From the NCBI RefSeq assembly GCF_002844555.1, contig NZ_PJNI01000012.1, positions 1-64,000 on the forward strand: 64,000 nucleotides of DNA, given 5' to 3'. The number at the start of each line of letters is the position of its first letter. The first letter of the stretch is position 1. The stretch is from Brumimicrobium salinarum (GTDB lineage: Bacteria; Bacteroidota; Bacteroidia; Flavobacteriales_D; Crocinitomicaceae). Below the pieces are notes generated by a model, which was given only the letters and a program-made list of their open reading frames with translations, was not told the DNA's origin and did not search any database. Below are positions 36,621 to 46,814 of this stretch, piece by piece. A program made the position numbers and the translations under genes.

Positions 36621-37418
36621 TTAAGATTTAATAAACTTCTCGTTTTTGTTATCAAAATTAATGTAATAGGCACCCTTACGTAAATTCTCACAGTTCACTT
36701 TATCAGAGTAACCTTTCTTTACAATATTACCATAAGCATCGTAAATCTCATATTTGGTTTCTGACGGCTCTCCATTAGCAGTGAATTTAATCACTGACTT
36801 TACCTTTGTTGGTGACATTTCAACTGCAGGAACGGTAGATTCAAAAGTTTTTTCTGGTGATTTTCTTTTCGTTCCTGAATGATCTTTTTGAACAACTCTT
36901 ACCTTGTTCTCACCATGGTGTGGTGTAATTTTGTAGCTGTAAGTATTTGGACCTTCTTCTCCAGTTCCATCAACCTCTCCTGCGCTCACCCACTTACTCC
37001 AACGATACTGTTCTACTACATAAGGCAATTCACCTTGTTCTCCAGTAGTCACCCATTCAATAGACCCATCTTTATCAACAGTCATACTTGTAACTTCGAA
37101 TGTAGAACGCGGCAAAAGAACTTCTGGATTAAGTATTTTAGGAACACATCCATTTCCGTGTTCGATAACAATGAAAACTTCTTCACCAATATCGACATTA
37201 AACAATGAAAAGTCTATTTCAAATGCACTTCTCCCCACACCTCCTGGCATGATATTATTGTTAACGGTGACCTTAGTAACACAAAATCCAAATCCATCTT
37301 CAGAAGCAGGGTTTTGCACGTATAGGTTCTTTCCTTGATAGCTCCCCTCGATTGACAAATCAGCTTTAGCGTGAAAAACTGCAAAGAGTGTAACGATCGA
37401 AATAAGTAATGCTCTCAT
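36621..37418 (-). CDS. Exported protein with T9SS type A-like C-terminus, function unknown
   Basis: A 265-residue protein with a signal peptide (cleavage near HAKADLS). The N-terminal ~110 residues read as a beta sandwich (LSIEGSYQGKNLYVQNPASE ... FEVTSMTVDKDG). A second beta-rich module is centred on YRWSKWVSAGEVDGTG and NKVRVVQKDHSG. The last ~60 residues (KYEIYDAYGNIVKKGYSDKV, LRKGAYYINFDNKNEKFIKS) look like a type A sorting domain. No enzymatic motif is evident. I recall proteins of this layout in other Flavobacteriales, but not their function. It has its own terminator. Confidence 0.75.
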   Translation of the reverse strand: MRALLISIVTLFAVFHAKADLSIEGSYQGKNLYVQNPASEDGFGFCVTKVTVNNNIMPGGVGRSAFEIDFSLFNVDIGEEVFIVIEHGNGCVPKILNPEVLLPRSTFEVTSMTVDKDGSIEWVTTGEQGELPYVVEQYRWSKWVSAGEVDGTGEEGPNTYSYKITPHHGENKVRVVQKDHSGTKRKSPEKTFESTVPAVEMSPTKVKSVIKFTANGEPSETKYEIYDAYGNIVKKGYSDKVNCENLRKGAYYINFDNKNEKFIKS

Positions 37419-37605
37419 TTAATTAGTTGTATGATAGTTTTCGAGTACAATATTAATAGGATTTTATTAAAAAAGCAATTTGTTCGCTTCTTTTTTTCTC
37501 CGAACATATAAATTTGGTCTTTTAACTAAAAAAAAGCAACGACAAATATCAGAAGATGTGAATTTTATTACTAAATTAGTTTTTTGTACAAAAACACTTC
37601 TAACT

Positions 37606-39474
37606 ATGTCAATTCATTCGATAGGCTCCAAATACCTTTTTAAACTACAAGTTTTGTTCGTTTTTTCAATTGTAACATTAATTTCTTCGTGTTCTAATAT
37701 AGGAGGCAACAAAGAATTTGAACATGCTGGCGGCTCATTTAGTATGGCTATGGGAAATGAGCCAAGTACTTACTTAGCACGAAACGTATCAGATGTTTAC
37801 ACTGCTATATTTTTGAATCAAATATATGAACGTTTAGTAACCTTTGATCCACAAACGTTAGAAGTTGTTCCTTCGCTTGCTAAAAGCTGGGAAATCTCAG
37901 AAGATGGGAAGACCATTCAACTTGAAATACGAGATGATGTTTACTTCCACCCTCATGATGCCTTTCCGCAAGGTATTAAACTTACTCCTGAAGACATTGT
38001 TTATTCAATTGAACTTTCTTGCAAACCTTACAAAGGAAATGAAAGCTATGCTTACACCATAATATACAAAGGTATATTAAAAGGTGCTGATGAGTTTTAC
38101 CAAGGGAAGGCAGACAATATAGAAGGGTTGAGCATTAAGGATAATACGGTCACTATAGAGTTAGTTGAGCGAGACATCAATTATCTGAACAAATTAGCAT
38201 TAACAAATGCAGCGATTGTTTCTAAAAAGGTTGTAGAAGCAGGTTATGAAACAGACCTTATAGGAACAGGAGCTTTCAAGTATTCACAATCACAAGAAGT
38301 TGACGGACGTGTACACATGACCCTACTAAAGAACAACAATTATTATGGAAAAGATAAGGCAGGCAATCAATTACCCTACTTAGACAGTCTTATATTAAAA
38401 GTTGAGCCTAGAAACTTAAGGCAATTAGAAATGTTTGAAAATAATGAGATTCAACTCATTGATGGTTTGCCTCCGAGTAGAATTTCGATGATGCTTGATG
38501 GAAAAATAGATGATTTTAATAGCACACCGCCAAAGTTAATTCTTACAAGAAAACCGTTACTGGCAACACAGTATTATCATTTCAATTTGCTTCGAGAGGA
38601 ATTTCAAGATGTTCGGGTTAGACAAGCAATCAATTACGCGATTAATCGAGATGATATCGTTAGAGATGTCCTCAACAATCAAGCGTTTAGTAAAGGGAAT
38701 GGTGGAATTGTTCCTCCCGCTGCTTTTAGTGGTTACAATTCTTCGATGGTTAAAAAACATGCTTACGACTACAACCCTGAGAAGGCTAAAAAATTAATGG
38801 CTGAGGCGGGTTACCCAAATGCGGAAGGATTCCCGAGTATAAACATTAAGTTTAACATTGGCTCAAACCACTCAGCTGTAGCAGATAAAATAGCTAAACA
38901 ACTCAAAAAAGTATTGAACATCAATGTGAGTCTAGACGGATTAAAGTTCCAGGATCGTTTAAATGACCAAGAAAATGCTAATGGTCAAATCTTTAGATCT
39001 TCATGGTTTGCTGACTATTACAGCCCAGAGAGCTTCCTGATGAGTGCTTTTGGAGGAAATGTTCCTCAAGATCCATCAGAGCCTTCTCCTAGTAATCATT
39101 CACGCTATAAAAATGACGCCTATGATGCTGAGCTAATCAAAGCGAAAAGCGCAACTGATATTATTAAAAGATATGAACACTTTGCAGCAGCTGAGCGTAT
39201 TCTAATGCAAGATGCTCCTTTTGTTGTTCTTTGGTATGAAGAAACCATCAAGATAATTTACTCCAAAGTAAGAAATTTACATATTAATGAAATGAATTAC
39301 TATACTTTTAACGAAGTGTATATTAAAGATTGGACAAAAAAGGAATGGGAAGAACGTCAAAAAAATAATTTCCTTTTCTTTGTTCCTAAATTAAATTTTT
39401 ATGATTCGGTATTTTTTAATGTTACTATGCTATATCCCTTTAGTTGTGATAGGGCAAATTTCTCAAACTGTTAA
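37606..39474 (+). CDS. Oligopeptide ABC transporter substrate-binding lipoprotein, probably frame-disturbed at the 3' end
   Basis: A family-5 solute-binding protein. ATG 37606 (MSIHSIGSKYLFKLQVLF) starts a lipoprotein signal with lipobox LISSCSN; the frame upstream has no supported start. Domains include PQTLEVVPSLAKSWEISEDG, VRQAINYAINRDDIVRDV, YNPEKAKKLMAEAGYP and a C-terminal PFVVLWYEETIKIIY. The expected protein ends near KEWEERQK. The last ~35 residues read are simply the signal-peptide DNA of the next gene in another frame. One extra A in the A7 run 39359-39365 would create a TAA at about 39366-39368, removing the 74-base overlap. Likely imports peptides with the following TonB-dependent receptor. 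Confidence 0.88.
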   Translation: MSIHSIGSKYLFKLQVLFVFSIVTLISSCSNIGGNKEFEHAGGSFSMAMGNEPSTYLARNVSDVYTAIFLNQIYERLVTFDPQTLEVVPSLAKSWEISEDGKTIQLEIRDDVYFHPHDAFPQGIKLTPEDIVYSIELSCKPYKGNESYAYTIIYKGILKGADEFYQGKADNIEGLSIKDNTVTIELVERDINYLNKLALTNAAIVSKKVVEAGYETDLIGTGAFKYSQSQEVDGRVHMTLLKNNNYYGKDKAGNQLPYLDSLILKVEPRNLRQLEMFENNEIQLIDGLPPSRISMMLDGKIDDFNSTPPKLILTRKPLLATQYYHFNLLREEFQDVRVRQAINYAINRDDIVRDVLNNQAFSKGNGGIVPPAAFSGYNSSMVKKHAYDYNPEKAKKLMAEAGYPNAEGFPSINIKFNIGSNHSAVADKIAKQLKKVLNINVSLDGLKFQDRLNDQENANGQIFRSSWFADYYSPESFLMSAFGGNVPQDPSEPSPSNHSRYKNDAYDAELIKAKSATDIIKRYEHFAAAERILMQDAPFVVLWYEETIKIIYSKVRNLHINEMNYYTFNEVYIKDWTKKEWEERQKNNFLFFVPKLNFYDSVFFNVTMLYPFSCDRANFSNC

Positions 39475-41851
39475 AGGCGATATTGTTGATGCTGAGTCAA
39501 AATATCCACTTATCGGTGCGCGAGTAACTCTAATATCGAGTGATTCAAGTCGGATTTTGAATAGCACTTCTGACCTTGATGGTTTTTATCGATTTGAAAA
39601 TGTACCAATCGGGAAATATGCAATTGTTGCCACTTATTCCTCGTATCTCAAAAGCTCGCAGAACATCGTTATCAATTCTGGGAAGGAAAGTATTATACAA
39701 ATCGAACTCCAAGAAGATGTCATCACAACTGAAGCTGTGGATATTGTAGGTAGAAAAGCAGGTGATATTAATAATGACATGGCGATGATTTCTGCACGTC
39801 AATTTAGTGTTGAAGAAACCAATAGATATGCCGGATCTCGTGGAGACCCTGCAAGGATGGCCAGCAATTTTGCAGGTGTTCAAGGTGCTGATGATTCACG
39901 AAATGACATTGTAGTACGTGGAAACTCTCCAATTGGTTTGCTTTGGAAAGTAGAAGGAATTGATTTACCCAATCCAAATCACTTTGCTGTATCTGGATCA
40001 ACAGGTGGACCAGTTGCCATTTTGAACAATAAAATATTGGGGAATTCAGACTTCTTCATGTCAGCTTTCCCTGCCGATTACGGTAATTCAATTTCAGGTG
40101 TTTTTGATTTAAAATTGCGTAAAGGAAATACGGATAAGCATGAGTTCACAGGACAATTTGGCTTTCTAGGTACAGAAGTCATGGCCGAGGGACCAATCAA
40201 TAGAGAAAATCGATCGAGCTATTTAGTCATGGGGAGATACAGCACATTGAGTATATTTCAAGCTATGAATATACGCATTGGAACGGATGCTGTTCCAACT
40301 TACGGTGATGGAGCGTTTAAACTTTCATTTCCTTTAAAGAAAGGAGGCCATCTTGGTTTTTTTGGCATAGGAGGAGCGTCAGATATAGCTATAAAAATAT
40401 CCGATCAAACTGAAGTTTCAGAAGAAGCATTTGGAGAGGGAGACCGTGATCAATATTTCGGCACAGCTATGGGTGTTTTTGGCATTACCTATAAAAAACC
40501 CCTCTCAATGAATACTTATTTTAAAGCTACGGTTGCTCAAACTTATGACCAGCAGCGTTCCCATCATGACTTCTTAGAAAGAAGCATTGATTCTTCAGTT
40601 GTAAATGGAGAAACACAATATAAAATAAGAACTGATTCCATTTATCAATTAATGGGTTATAAATTTAAAACTTACAAAACAGCACTTTATACCAGTATAA
40701 ACCATAAAATTAATAAGAGACATATCATTAGAGGTGGTTTAAATGTGGATGGATATTATATCAATAACCAAGATTCAGCTTTAAATGTTGCTCATACGGA
40801 ATTTACTACGCGTCATAACTATGAAGGTTTTAGCGCTTTGATACAACCTTTTATACAATACAAATGGAGAGTCAATGAAAACATGGGGTTTACTGCTGGA
40901 ATTCATAGCCAATATTTCAGTTTGAGTGATAGCTGGAGCTATGCTGAACCTCGCTTAGGATGGAAATGGAATGTAGGAAATGGAAATGAACTGAGTGCAG
41001 GGGCTGGACTACACTCCCAAATGCAGCCAACCTATCAATACACATATCAACGAGTGGATAGCGAAGGCAACGCTAGAAGATTAAATGAAGATATGGACTT
41101 CACCAGAAGCTTTCACAGTGCTATTGGATATCAAAAACGTTTTAAAAATGCTTTAACAATTAAAACAGAGCTGTATTACCAACATTTATACAACATACCT
41201 GTCGATACTTATGCTTCATCATTTAGCTTGATTAACCAAGGTTCAGGTTTTCAAAGATTTTTCCCAGATGAATTAGTTAACGAAGGAACAGGAAGAAATT
41301 ACGGTGCAGAGCTAACCATCCAAAAGTACTTTAATAAATCATTTTACTTTTTAGCAACAGGTTCATTATTCGAGTCAAAATACAAGGGAAGCGACAATAT
41401 TGAAAGAAACACTGATTTTAATGGAAATTACGCAGTAAATTTTTTGGCTGGAAAAGAATTTAAGATAAATGAAAAGAACATGATTTCTGCAGGAATTAAA
41501 GTAACAGCAGCAGGAGGAAAAAGGTATGGATATGTGGATGTTGATGAGACTGTTTTAAATAATGAATTGGTGTTCAAAGATTCGTTATTCAACACCCGTC
41601 AATTCAAAGATTATTTTAGATTAGATATTAAATTGACCTATGTTTTAAACACCGAAAAATTAACGCATGAAATTGGTTTGGACTTGGTTAACTTGCTTAA
41701 TACTAGAAATATTTTAGCGTTAAGCTATGCACCAAACTTGATTGATCCTTCAGCGGAGCCTATTGCCAAACGTTATCAATTAGGTTTCTTACCTATTTTC
41801 TATTATAAAATAGATTTCAGCTTCAACAGAAGAAATAAAGTATCTAATTAA
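39401..41851 (+). CDS. TonB-dependent outer-membrane receptor with N-terminal regulatory-like domain
   Basis: An 816-residue outer-membrane protein. The signal peptide (MIRYFLMLLCYIPLVVIGQ) is followed by a carboxypeptidase-regulatory-like sandwich (VKGDIVDAESKYPLIGARVTL, YRFENVPIGKYAIVATYSSY), a plug-like domain (DPARMASNFAGVQGADDSRND, VRGNSPIGLLWKVEGIDLPN), and a C-terminal barrel of amphipathic strands. The plug features resemble the TonB-dependent receptor family common in Bacteroidota. It follows an oligopeptide-binding lipoprotein gene, so a peptide or small peptide-like substrate is plausible. No SusD partner is nearby, so it is not a standard polysaccharide locus. Confidence 0.88.
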   Translation: MIRYFLMLLCYIPLVVIGQISQTVKGDIVDAESKYPLIGARVTLISSDSSRILNSTSDLDGFYRFENVPIGKYAIVATYSSYLKSSQNIVINSGKESIIQIELQEDVITTEAVDIVGRKAGDINNDMAMISARQFSVEETNRYAGSRGDPARMASNFAGVQGADDSRNDIVVRGNSPIGLLWKVEGIDLPNPNHFAVSGSTGGPVAILNNKILGNSDFFMSAFPADYGNSISGVFDLKLRKGNTDKHEFTGQFGFLGTEVMAEGPINRENRSSYLVMGRYSTLSIFQAMNIRIGTDAVPTYGDGAFKLSFPLKKGGHLGFFGIGGASDIAIKISDQTEVSEEAFGEGDRDQYFGTAMGVFGITYKKPLSMNTYFKATVAQTYDQQRSHHDFLERSIDSSVVNGETQYKIRTDSIYQLMGYKFKTYKTALYTSINHKINKRHIIRGGLNVDGYYINNQDSALNVAHTEFTTRHNYEGFSALIQPFIQYKWRVNENMGFTAGIHSQYFSLSDSWSYAEPRLGWKWNVGNGNELSAGAGLHSQMQPTYQYTYQRVDSEGNARRLNEDMDFTRSFHSAIGYQKRFKNALTIKTELYYQHLYNIPVDTYASSFSLINQGSGFQRFFPDELVNEGTGRNYGAELTIQKYFNKSFYFLATGSLFESKYKGSDNIERNTDFNGNYAVNFLAGKEFKINEKNMISAGIKVTAAGGKRYGYVDVDETVLNNELVFKDSLFNTRQFKDYFRLDIKLTYVLNTEKLTHEIGLDLVNLLNTRNILALSYAPNLIDPSAEPIAKRYQLGFLPIFYYKIDFSFNRRNKVSN

Positions 41852-42010
41852 AAAAACTGATTCCTAGAACTATGTCTTTAAGTTCGTTCATTTTCATTGG
41901 CATGAATTACATACTGGTAAAATAGTAGGGAATTATTTAAAAAATTAAGAATTAAACCTTTGCATCAAGAAAACAAGGTTAATAGTGATAAGCACAGAGG
42001 CAATCTTTAA

Positions 42011-43162
42011 TTATTCCTTATTTTCTTGAGGAATATTTGCATACCCCTCTCTATTGTCATCCCCCATGTGAATGGTTCGTTGTGGAAATGGAATTTTAAT
42101 CCCATTGATTCTAAATAAACGATCTATCTCAAAACGAATTTCAGATTTATATTGTTCAGCATACCATTTATGATTCGCCCAATACAAGAGTTCCATTTCA
42201 AGCGCATATTCACCAAAGTTAATAATACGCACAAGAATCGGATCATGTTTGATTACCTTAGGATGACTTAGTGCAGCTTGTTTAAGAAGTTTTTTAACCA
42301 ATTCAGTGTCCGTACCATAAGGAACTCTTAATTTAATATGAAAACGCGTATGCTGTTCTCCGAAAGTCCAGTTTTCAATTTGATCTTGTGTTAATAATGA
42401 ATTAGGTATAATTAAAGTATTTCCATCTCGGGTTTCAACCTTTGATGTCCGCACATTAATTTTGAGCACACGGGCAATTAGTTCCTCTTTAGTAACTGGA
42501 CTTAAAACGCGAACAATATCTCCAACTTTTATTGTTCCTTCAAATAATAAAACAATGCCCGAAACAATGTCTCTAAACATACCTTGCAAACCAAGGGCTA
42601 GGGCTGCAAATATAGCAGCAGAACCAGCCAAAAGTACACTTAAATCAGAGAAAAGAAATTGTAGTGAAAGAATAATAGCAAAAGTAAAAACAATATATTT
42701 CGCTAATTGTAAATAAACAAAACGTGTAGCTTCATCAAAATCCTTGCTGTCTTTAAATCTTCTATCCAGATACAAGCGGAAAATATTGATTAAAAAACGA
42801 GAAATAGCAAAAACCAAAATAATTGTTAGCACATCCATCATGCTGACATGAAACTTACCATCAGCGGTCTTTGGAATAATATCATAACTTAAAAACTTAC
42901 GAATAGAAATTACATCATTTTCTAATCTGAACGCCTGAAAACCAACAACAAAAGCAGTAAGAAACAGCAATTGATTAAGCACACGCAATAAAGTTATTCG
43001 AGTTCCTTTAATTTTTATGTTTGGTCTTTTGAGGTATTTTTTTAATAACCTTTTGATAAATTTATTAAGAAGAATAGTAAGGAGAATGGTTACTAACCAT
43101 ATGAGAACAATCCATATAGATGCTGTATATGGTCCAATATCAAATTTTAAAAACAAGATCAT
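42011..43162 (-). CDS. Mechanosensitive ion channel of the MscS family
   Basis: A 383-residue membrane protein. Two to three N-terminal helices (SIWIVLIWLVTILLTILL, and around MDVLTIILVFAISRFLINIF) are followed by the pore helix LAGSAAIFAALALGLQGMFRDIVSG and the beta domain VGDIVRVLSPVTKEELIARVLKIN with the conserved VETRDGNTLIIPNSLL. MscS channels release solutes on hypo-osmotic shock. The C-terminal ~110 residues form the usual alpha/beta vestibule. It lies 9 bases downstream of dnaG on the same strand. Plus-strand frames across this gene are antisense shadows. Confidence 0.93.
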   Translation of the reverse strand: MILFLKFDIGPYTASIWIVLIWLVTILLTILLNKFIKRLLKKYLKRPNIKIKGTRITLLRVLNQLLFLTAFVVGFQAFRLENDVISIRKFLSYDIIPKTADGKFHVSMMDVLTIILVFAISRFLINIFRLYLDRRFKDSKDFDEATRFVYLQLAKYIVFTFAIILSLQFLFSDLSVLLAGSAAIFAALALGLQGMFRDIVSGIVLLFEGTIKVGDIVRVLSPVTKEELIARVLKINVRTSKVETRDGNTLIIPNSLLTQDQIENWTFGEQHTRFHIKLRVPYGTDTELVKKLLKQAALSHPKVIKHDPILVRIINFGEYALEMELLYWANHKWYAEQYKSEIRFEIDRLFRINGIKIPFPQRTIHMGDDNREGYANIPQENKE

Positions 43163-43171
43163 AAGTGCAAT

Positions 43172-45139
43172 TTAAATAATAATTCTTCCTAATTGGGCAG
43201 CAAATGTGCTTTTTATGCCTTCAAGTAACATTTGTTCCTGAAGCAGTGCATTAATTTGAGTTATTTCATAATTGGTGTTTTCCTTCAGTTCCTCTTGAAT
43301 TTCCTCAATTCTTCTCATAATCACAGTCTTCTTAAAAGCATATAATGACTCTTTAACTGCTTGCGCTATTTTATGAATTTCTTCCGTTGTTTCAATATTA
43401 AAATCAGCGAGCCATTTTCTACTGAGTTCATACTTTGGGGTAAGAATATCTGACACAAATCTTACAATCTCTTGATCCTCGTGTCTCAAAAATCGGGCAG
43501 GTTCATAAAAAATATTTTCAGCTAATCCTTCAACACAAAGCAAATAAATCTTTTGGAATAAAGGGTAATGGAAAGAAAGATCATCTCTTTGCAACTCTTG
43601 AATTATTAACTCAGCAACACTTACCTCTACAATTAAAGGCTTTCCTCCTTCAGGGTTAGGTGTTTCGACATCAATAGCTCTACTTCCATACAAAACTAAA
43701 ATACGGAGTAAATCAAACTCTTGATCATAATAACTTCGCTTTCCTTCTGTGACTCCCGCATTTTTCTGCTTAGGAATAAGTTCAACAGGATCTTCTTTAG
43801 GTGTTGGAATACCACGACTTTCGTTTTGATGGCGTCGGCGGACTTTATTTAATTCATTGAGTAAAGTTTGCTCTTCAAGCTCAAATTGATTGGCAGTTTG
43901 TTTGATGTAAACAGAGCGGGTTATACTATCGGGAATTAAAGCAATTGATCCCACGATTTCCTTGATCAAAGATGCACGTTGAATAGGATCATTCTCTGTT
44001 CCTTGCAGCAAAACATCTGTTTTAAATCCAACAAAATCTTTTTGATTTTCGGCTAAGTATGATTTAAGTTCTTCTGTACTCACACTTTTAGCAAAAGAAT
44101 CAGGATCTTCACCTTCAGGAAAAAGACAAACCTGCACTGTCATTCCTTCTTCAAGCAACAAATCAATTCCTCTAAAAGAAGCTTTTATTCCAGCGGCATC
44201 ACTATCGTAAAGAACTGTTATATTTTGCGTGTAGCGCTGTATTAACTTTATTTGACCTTTTGTTAAAGATGTACCACTACTAGATACCACGTTTTCCACA
44301 CCGGATTGAGCCAAACTAATAACATCGGTATATCCTTCTACCAAGAAACAATTATCTTGTTTTATAATTTCATTTTTAGCGAAATAAATACCGTAAAGCA
44401 CCTTACTTTTGTCGTAAAGAATACTTTCTGGTGAATTAAAATACTTCGCCGTTTTTGAATGTGTTTGTAAAGTTCGCCCACCAAATCCAAGTACTTTTCC
44501 AGAAACTGAATGAATTGGAAACATAACTCTTCCACTAAAAAAATCAAACTTTCTATCGTCCTTAGTTTTAGTAAGCCCTAGTTGCTCTAAGTATTGTTGT
44601 TTGAACCCTTTTTCTAAAGCCGTTTCGGTGAATGATTTTTCCTTTCGCGGACAATAACCCAACTGAAATTTATCAATCGTATCCTGCGTAAATCCTCTTT
44701 CTTTAAAATAAGAAAGCCCGATACTCTTGCCTTCCGTGGAACTTTTAATGGTATCTACGAAAAAATCACGTGCAAAAGTATTAATGATTTGTAAGCTTTC
44801 TCTTTCAGTTAGCTCGTGTTGTTCTTCTGGCGTTAATGGTTTTTCCTCTGGCAACTGAATATTATATCGTTCAGCCAACCATCTAAGCGCCTCGGGATAA
44901 CTAAACTGCTCCAATTCCATTAAAAATGATACAACTGTTCCCCCTTTACCTGTTGAAAAGCATTTAAAGATTTGTTTGGCGGGACTCACCATAAAAGAAG
45001 GTGTTTTTTCCTCCGTGAATGGACTCAATCCCTTGTAGTTAGAACCTGATTTTTTCAATTGCACATATTCACCAATCACCTCCTCAATACGAGCAGTATT
45101 CATGATTTCATCGATGATATGTGACGGAATTCTAGCCAT
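43172..45139 (-). CDS. dnaG: DNA primase DnaG with degenerate zinc site
   Basis: Synthesises RNA primers at the replication fork. The 655 residues contain an N-terminal CHC2-type fold, a Toprim catalytic core (CFLVEGYTDVISLAQSGVENVV, LYDSDAAGIKASFRGIDLLLEEG) and a C-terminal helicase-binding region. In the zinc-binding domain the usual C-P-F-H reads SPFT (residues 39-42) and the C-F-x-C reads CFST (60-63), so three of four ligands are absent and zinc binding is unlikely. I recall the same loss in other Flavobacteriia, so it may be lineage-typical. It is followed on the strand by mscS and preceded by a small lipoprotein gene two bases away. Confidence 0.95.
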   Translation of the reverse strand: MARIPSHIIDEIMNTARIEEVIGEYVQLKKSGSNYKGLSPFTEEKTPSFMVSPAKQIFKCFSTGKGGTVVSFLMELEQFSYPEALRWLAERYNIQLPEEKPLTPEEQHELTERESLQIINTFARDFFVDTIKSSTEGKSIGLSYFKERGFTQDTIDKFQLGYCPRKEKSFTETALEKGFKQQYLEQLGLTKTKDDRKFDFFSGRVMFPIHSVSGKVLGFGGRTLQTHSKTAKYFNSPESILYDKSKVLYGIYFAKNEIIKQDNCFLVEGYTDVISLAQSGVENVVSSSGTSLTKGQIKLIQRYTQNITVLYDSDAAGIKASFRGIDLLLEEGMTVQVCLFPEGEDPDSFAKSVSTEELKSYLAENQKDFVGFKTDVLLQGTENDPIQRASLIKEIVGSIALIPDSITRSVYIKQTANQFELEEQTLLNELNKVRRRHQNESRGIPTPKEDPVELIPKQKNAGVTEGKRSYYDQEFDLLRILVLYGSRAIDVETPNPEGGKPLIVEVSVAELIIQELQRDDLSFHYPLFQKIYLLCVEGLAENIFYEPARFLRHEDQEIVRFVSDILTPKYELSRKWLADFNIETTEEIHKIAQAVKESLYAFKKTVIMRRIEEIQEELKENTNYEITQINALLQEQMLLEGIKSTFAAQLGRIII

Positions 45140-45141
45140 GA

Positions 45142-45555
45142 CTACTTTGTATAATCTTTTGTTTGCGTTAGTTCACCATTTTCATCATAAAACTTCCATT
45201 CTCCAATTGGCTCGTCATTCAAATACTCTCCGGTATAGTGAATCGCTCCATTTGGATATTTTACAATTGTATGCCCTTCTTTCTTGCCATTATTATAAAC
45301 TGTGATTGAAAGTTCAACCCCTTGTTCAGAAAAGTATTTCCAAACGCCAACTCTTTGACCTTCTTCATTTTTGCGGCCGGTCATCTTAATTTGCTCATGT
45401 CCAGGGTACCATTCAGTATATTTTCCGTTACTACCTTGGACAATCAAAGGCCGGTGATCCTTTTGCTCAACCTTCTGCTCAGCAACGGGTTGTTCGTTGT
45501 CACAACCTAGTAAAAGAAAACCAAATAAAATGATTGAAAAACTTTTTATACTCAT
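45142..45555 (-). CDS. Small lipoprotein with MORN/YwqK-type repeats
   Basis: A 137-residue lipoprotein. The signal peptide has lipobox LLLGCDN (Cys18), and the mature part has at least three short repeats of the form GVWKYFSEQG, KKEGHTIVKYPNGAIHYTGEY and IGEWKFYDENGELTQ. This is the MORN/YwqK-like pattern found in Bacteroidota lipoproteins often labelled toxin-antitoxin YwqK family. Function unknown. It lies two bases upstream of dnaG, so co-transcription is likely. Confidence 0.8.
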   Translation of the reverse strand: MSIKSFSIILFGFLLLGCDNEQPVAEQKVEQKDHRPLIVQGSNGKYTEWYPGHEQIKMTGRKNEEGQRVGVWKYFSEQGVELSITVYNNGKKEGHTIVKYPNGAIHYTGEYLNDEPIGEWKFYDENGELTQTKDYTK

Positions 45556-45648
45556 TTTTGAATGTATTTCTAATAAAGAACAAAAATAAGCTATTTATTA
45601 GAATGTTGGATACAAAAATAAAAGAGAAAAAGCGTATATGATGTGTAT

Positions 45649-46527
45649 CTACCTTTGATTTATTTCCATTGCTTTCAAAGTATTCATCATCAAAGAAACA
45701 ATTGTCATTGGTCCTACTCCACCGGGAACTGGAGTGATAAATGATGCTTTTTCAGCAACACTTTCGAAATCTACATCACCAGTAATTTTGTAACCTTTTT
45801 TCTTTGTAGTATCCTCAACTCGTGTAATTCCAACGTCCATCACCACAACGCCATTCTTTACCATGTCCGCAGTTAAGAAATTAGGTTTTCCAATTGCTGT
45901 GATAATGATGTCCGCTTGAAGGGTTAATTCTTTCAGGTTTTTTGTTCTAGAGTGCGTCAATGTTACAGTTGAATTGCCAGGGTAGGCGCTTCTTCCCATT
46001 AGAATACTCATAGGAGACCCTACAATATGCGAACGCCCAATCACCACACAATGTTTTCCGGAAGTTTCAATCTCGTATCTTTTGAAAAGTTCTAACATTC
46101 CAGCAGGAGTTGCAGGTAAAAATCCAGGTAGATTCAAAACCATGTTTCCTAAATTCGTAGGATGAAAACCATCCACATCTTTTTTCGGGTCTATGGCTAA
46201 AGTAATTTTCTTTTCGTCGATGTGTTTTGGAAGCGGCAACTGAACAATGAATCCGTCAATTTCCTTGTCATTATTGAGTTCATTTACTTTCGCTAACAAT
46301 TCTTCTTCTGTGATAGTATCCTCGAGGTGAATAAGCGTGCTTTCGAAACCTATTTCTTTACAGGCCTTAACTTTAGCGCCAACGTAAGTTAATGAACCTC
46401 CGTCATTTCCCACTAAAACTGCCGCTAAATGAGGTGTTTTTTGACCTTTTTCTTTTCTTTCTTGAACGGCTTCTGCTAATTCTTGACGAATTGTCTTTGA
46501 AGTTTCTTTACCATCTAAAATCTGCAT
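45649..46527 (-). CDS. folD: Bifunctional methylenetetrahydrofolate dehydrogenase / cyclohydrolase FolD
   Basis: Interconverts methylene-, methenyl- and 10-formyl-THF, supplying one-carbon units. ATG 46527 ([17 protein letters not shown]) matches the family start; 13 upstream in-frame codons read into the promoter. Motifs include [20 protein letters not shown] (catalytic Tyr and Lys), [29 protein letters not shown] for NADP and [20 protein letters not shown]. The 292 residues are full length. Confidence 0.96.
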   Translation of the reverse strand: MQILDGKETSKTIRQELAEAVQERKEKGQKTPHLAAVLVGNDGGSLTYVGAKVKACKEIGFESTLIHLEDTITEEELLAKVNELNNDKEIDGFIVQLPLPKHIDEKKITLAIDPKKDVDGFHPTNLGNMVLNLPGFLPATPAGMLELFKRYEIETSGKHCVVIGRSHIVGSPMSILMGRSAYPGNSTVTLTHSRTKNLKELTLQADIIITAIGKPNFLTADMVKNGVVVMDVGITRVEDTTKKKGYKITGDVDFESVAEKASFITPVPGGVGPMTIVSLMMNTLKAMEINQR

Positions 46528-46814
46528 GACGAAAATGTTTTTGCAAAGATAGAATTTTAAAGTCAATTAGAAATTACATGAGAGGAAATTACCTGCAATA
46601 GAATACGGAATTGTTAGATTTGGCAAAAAAAGCCAAGCGCTCCCTTTAATAATCATTAAAAAACAACAACAATATCAAAAATTGGCGGAGCTTGTTCCAA
46701 ATTGAATAAGCTTTGGAAACGTTTAAGGTCAAGCGAACTGCAACCAAGCTCTTCATTTTCACTACCTCGAAATAATAATACGTATAACTAGTATTAAATA
46801 CGAAATAAGCCACT
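46528..46814. other. Non-coding interval with folD -7 box (TATCTTTG at 46544-46551)
   Basis: About 287 bases without a credible gene. Minus-strand TATCTTTG at 46544-46551 matches TAnnTTTG and lies 17 bases before the folD start. A short hairpin TTGGC-A7-GCCAA near 46620 may end transcription of the upstream minus-strand lipoprotein gene, but it is weak. Nothing else stands out. Confidence 0.5.

Noticed and set aside
46567-46814. Possible tRNA or small RNA in the folD upstream gap
   Set aside because: No cloverleaf or conserved T-loop (GGTTCRA) found; only a weak 5-bp hairpin.
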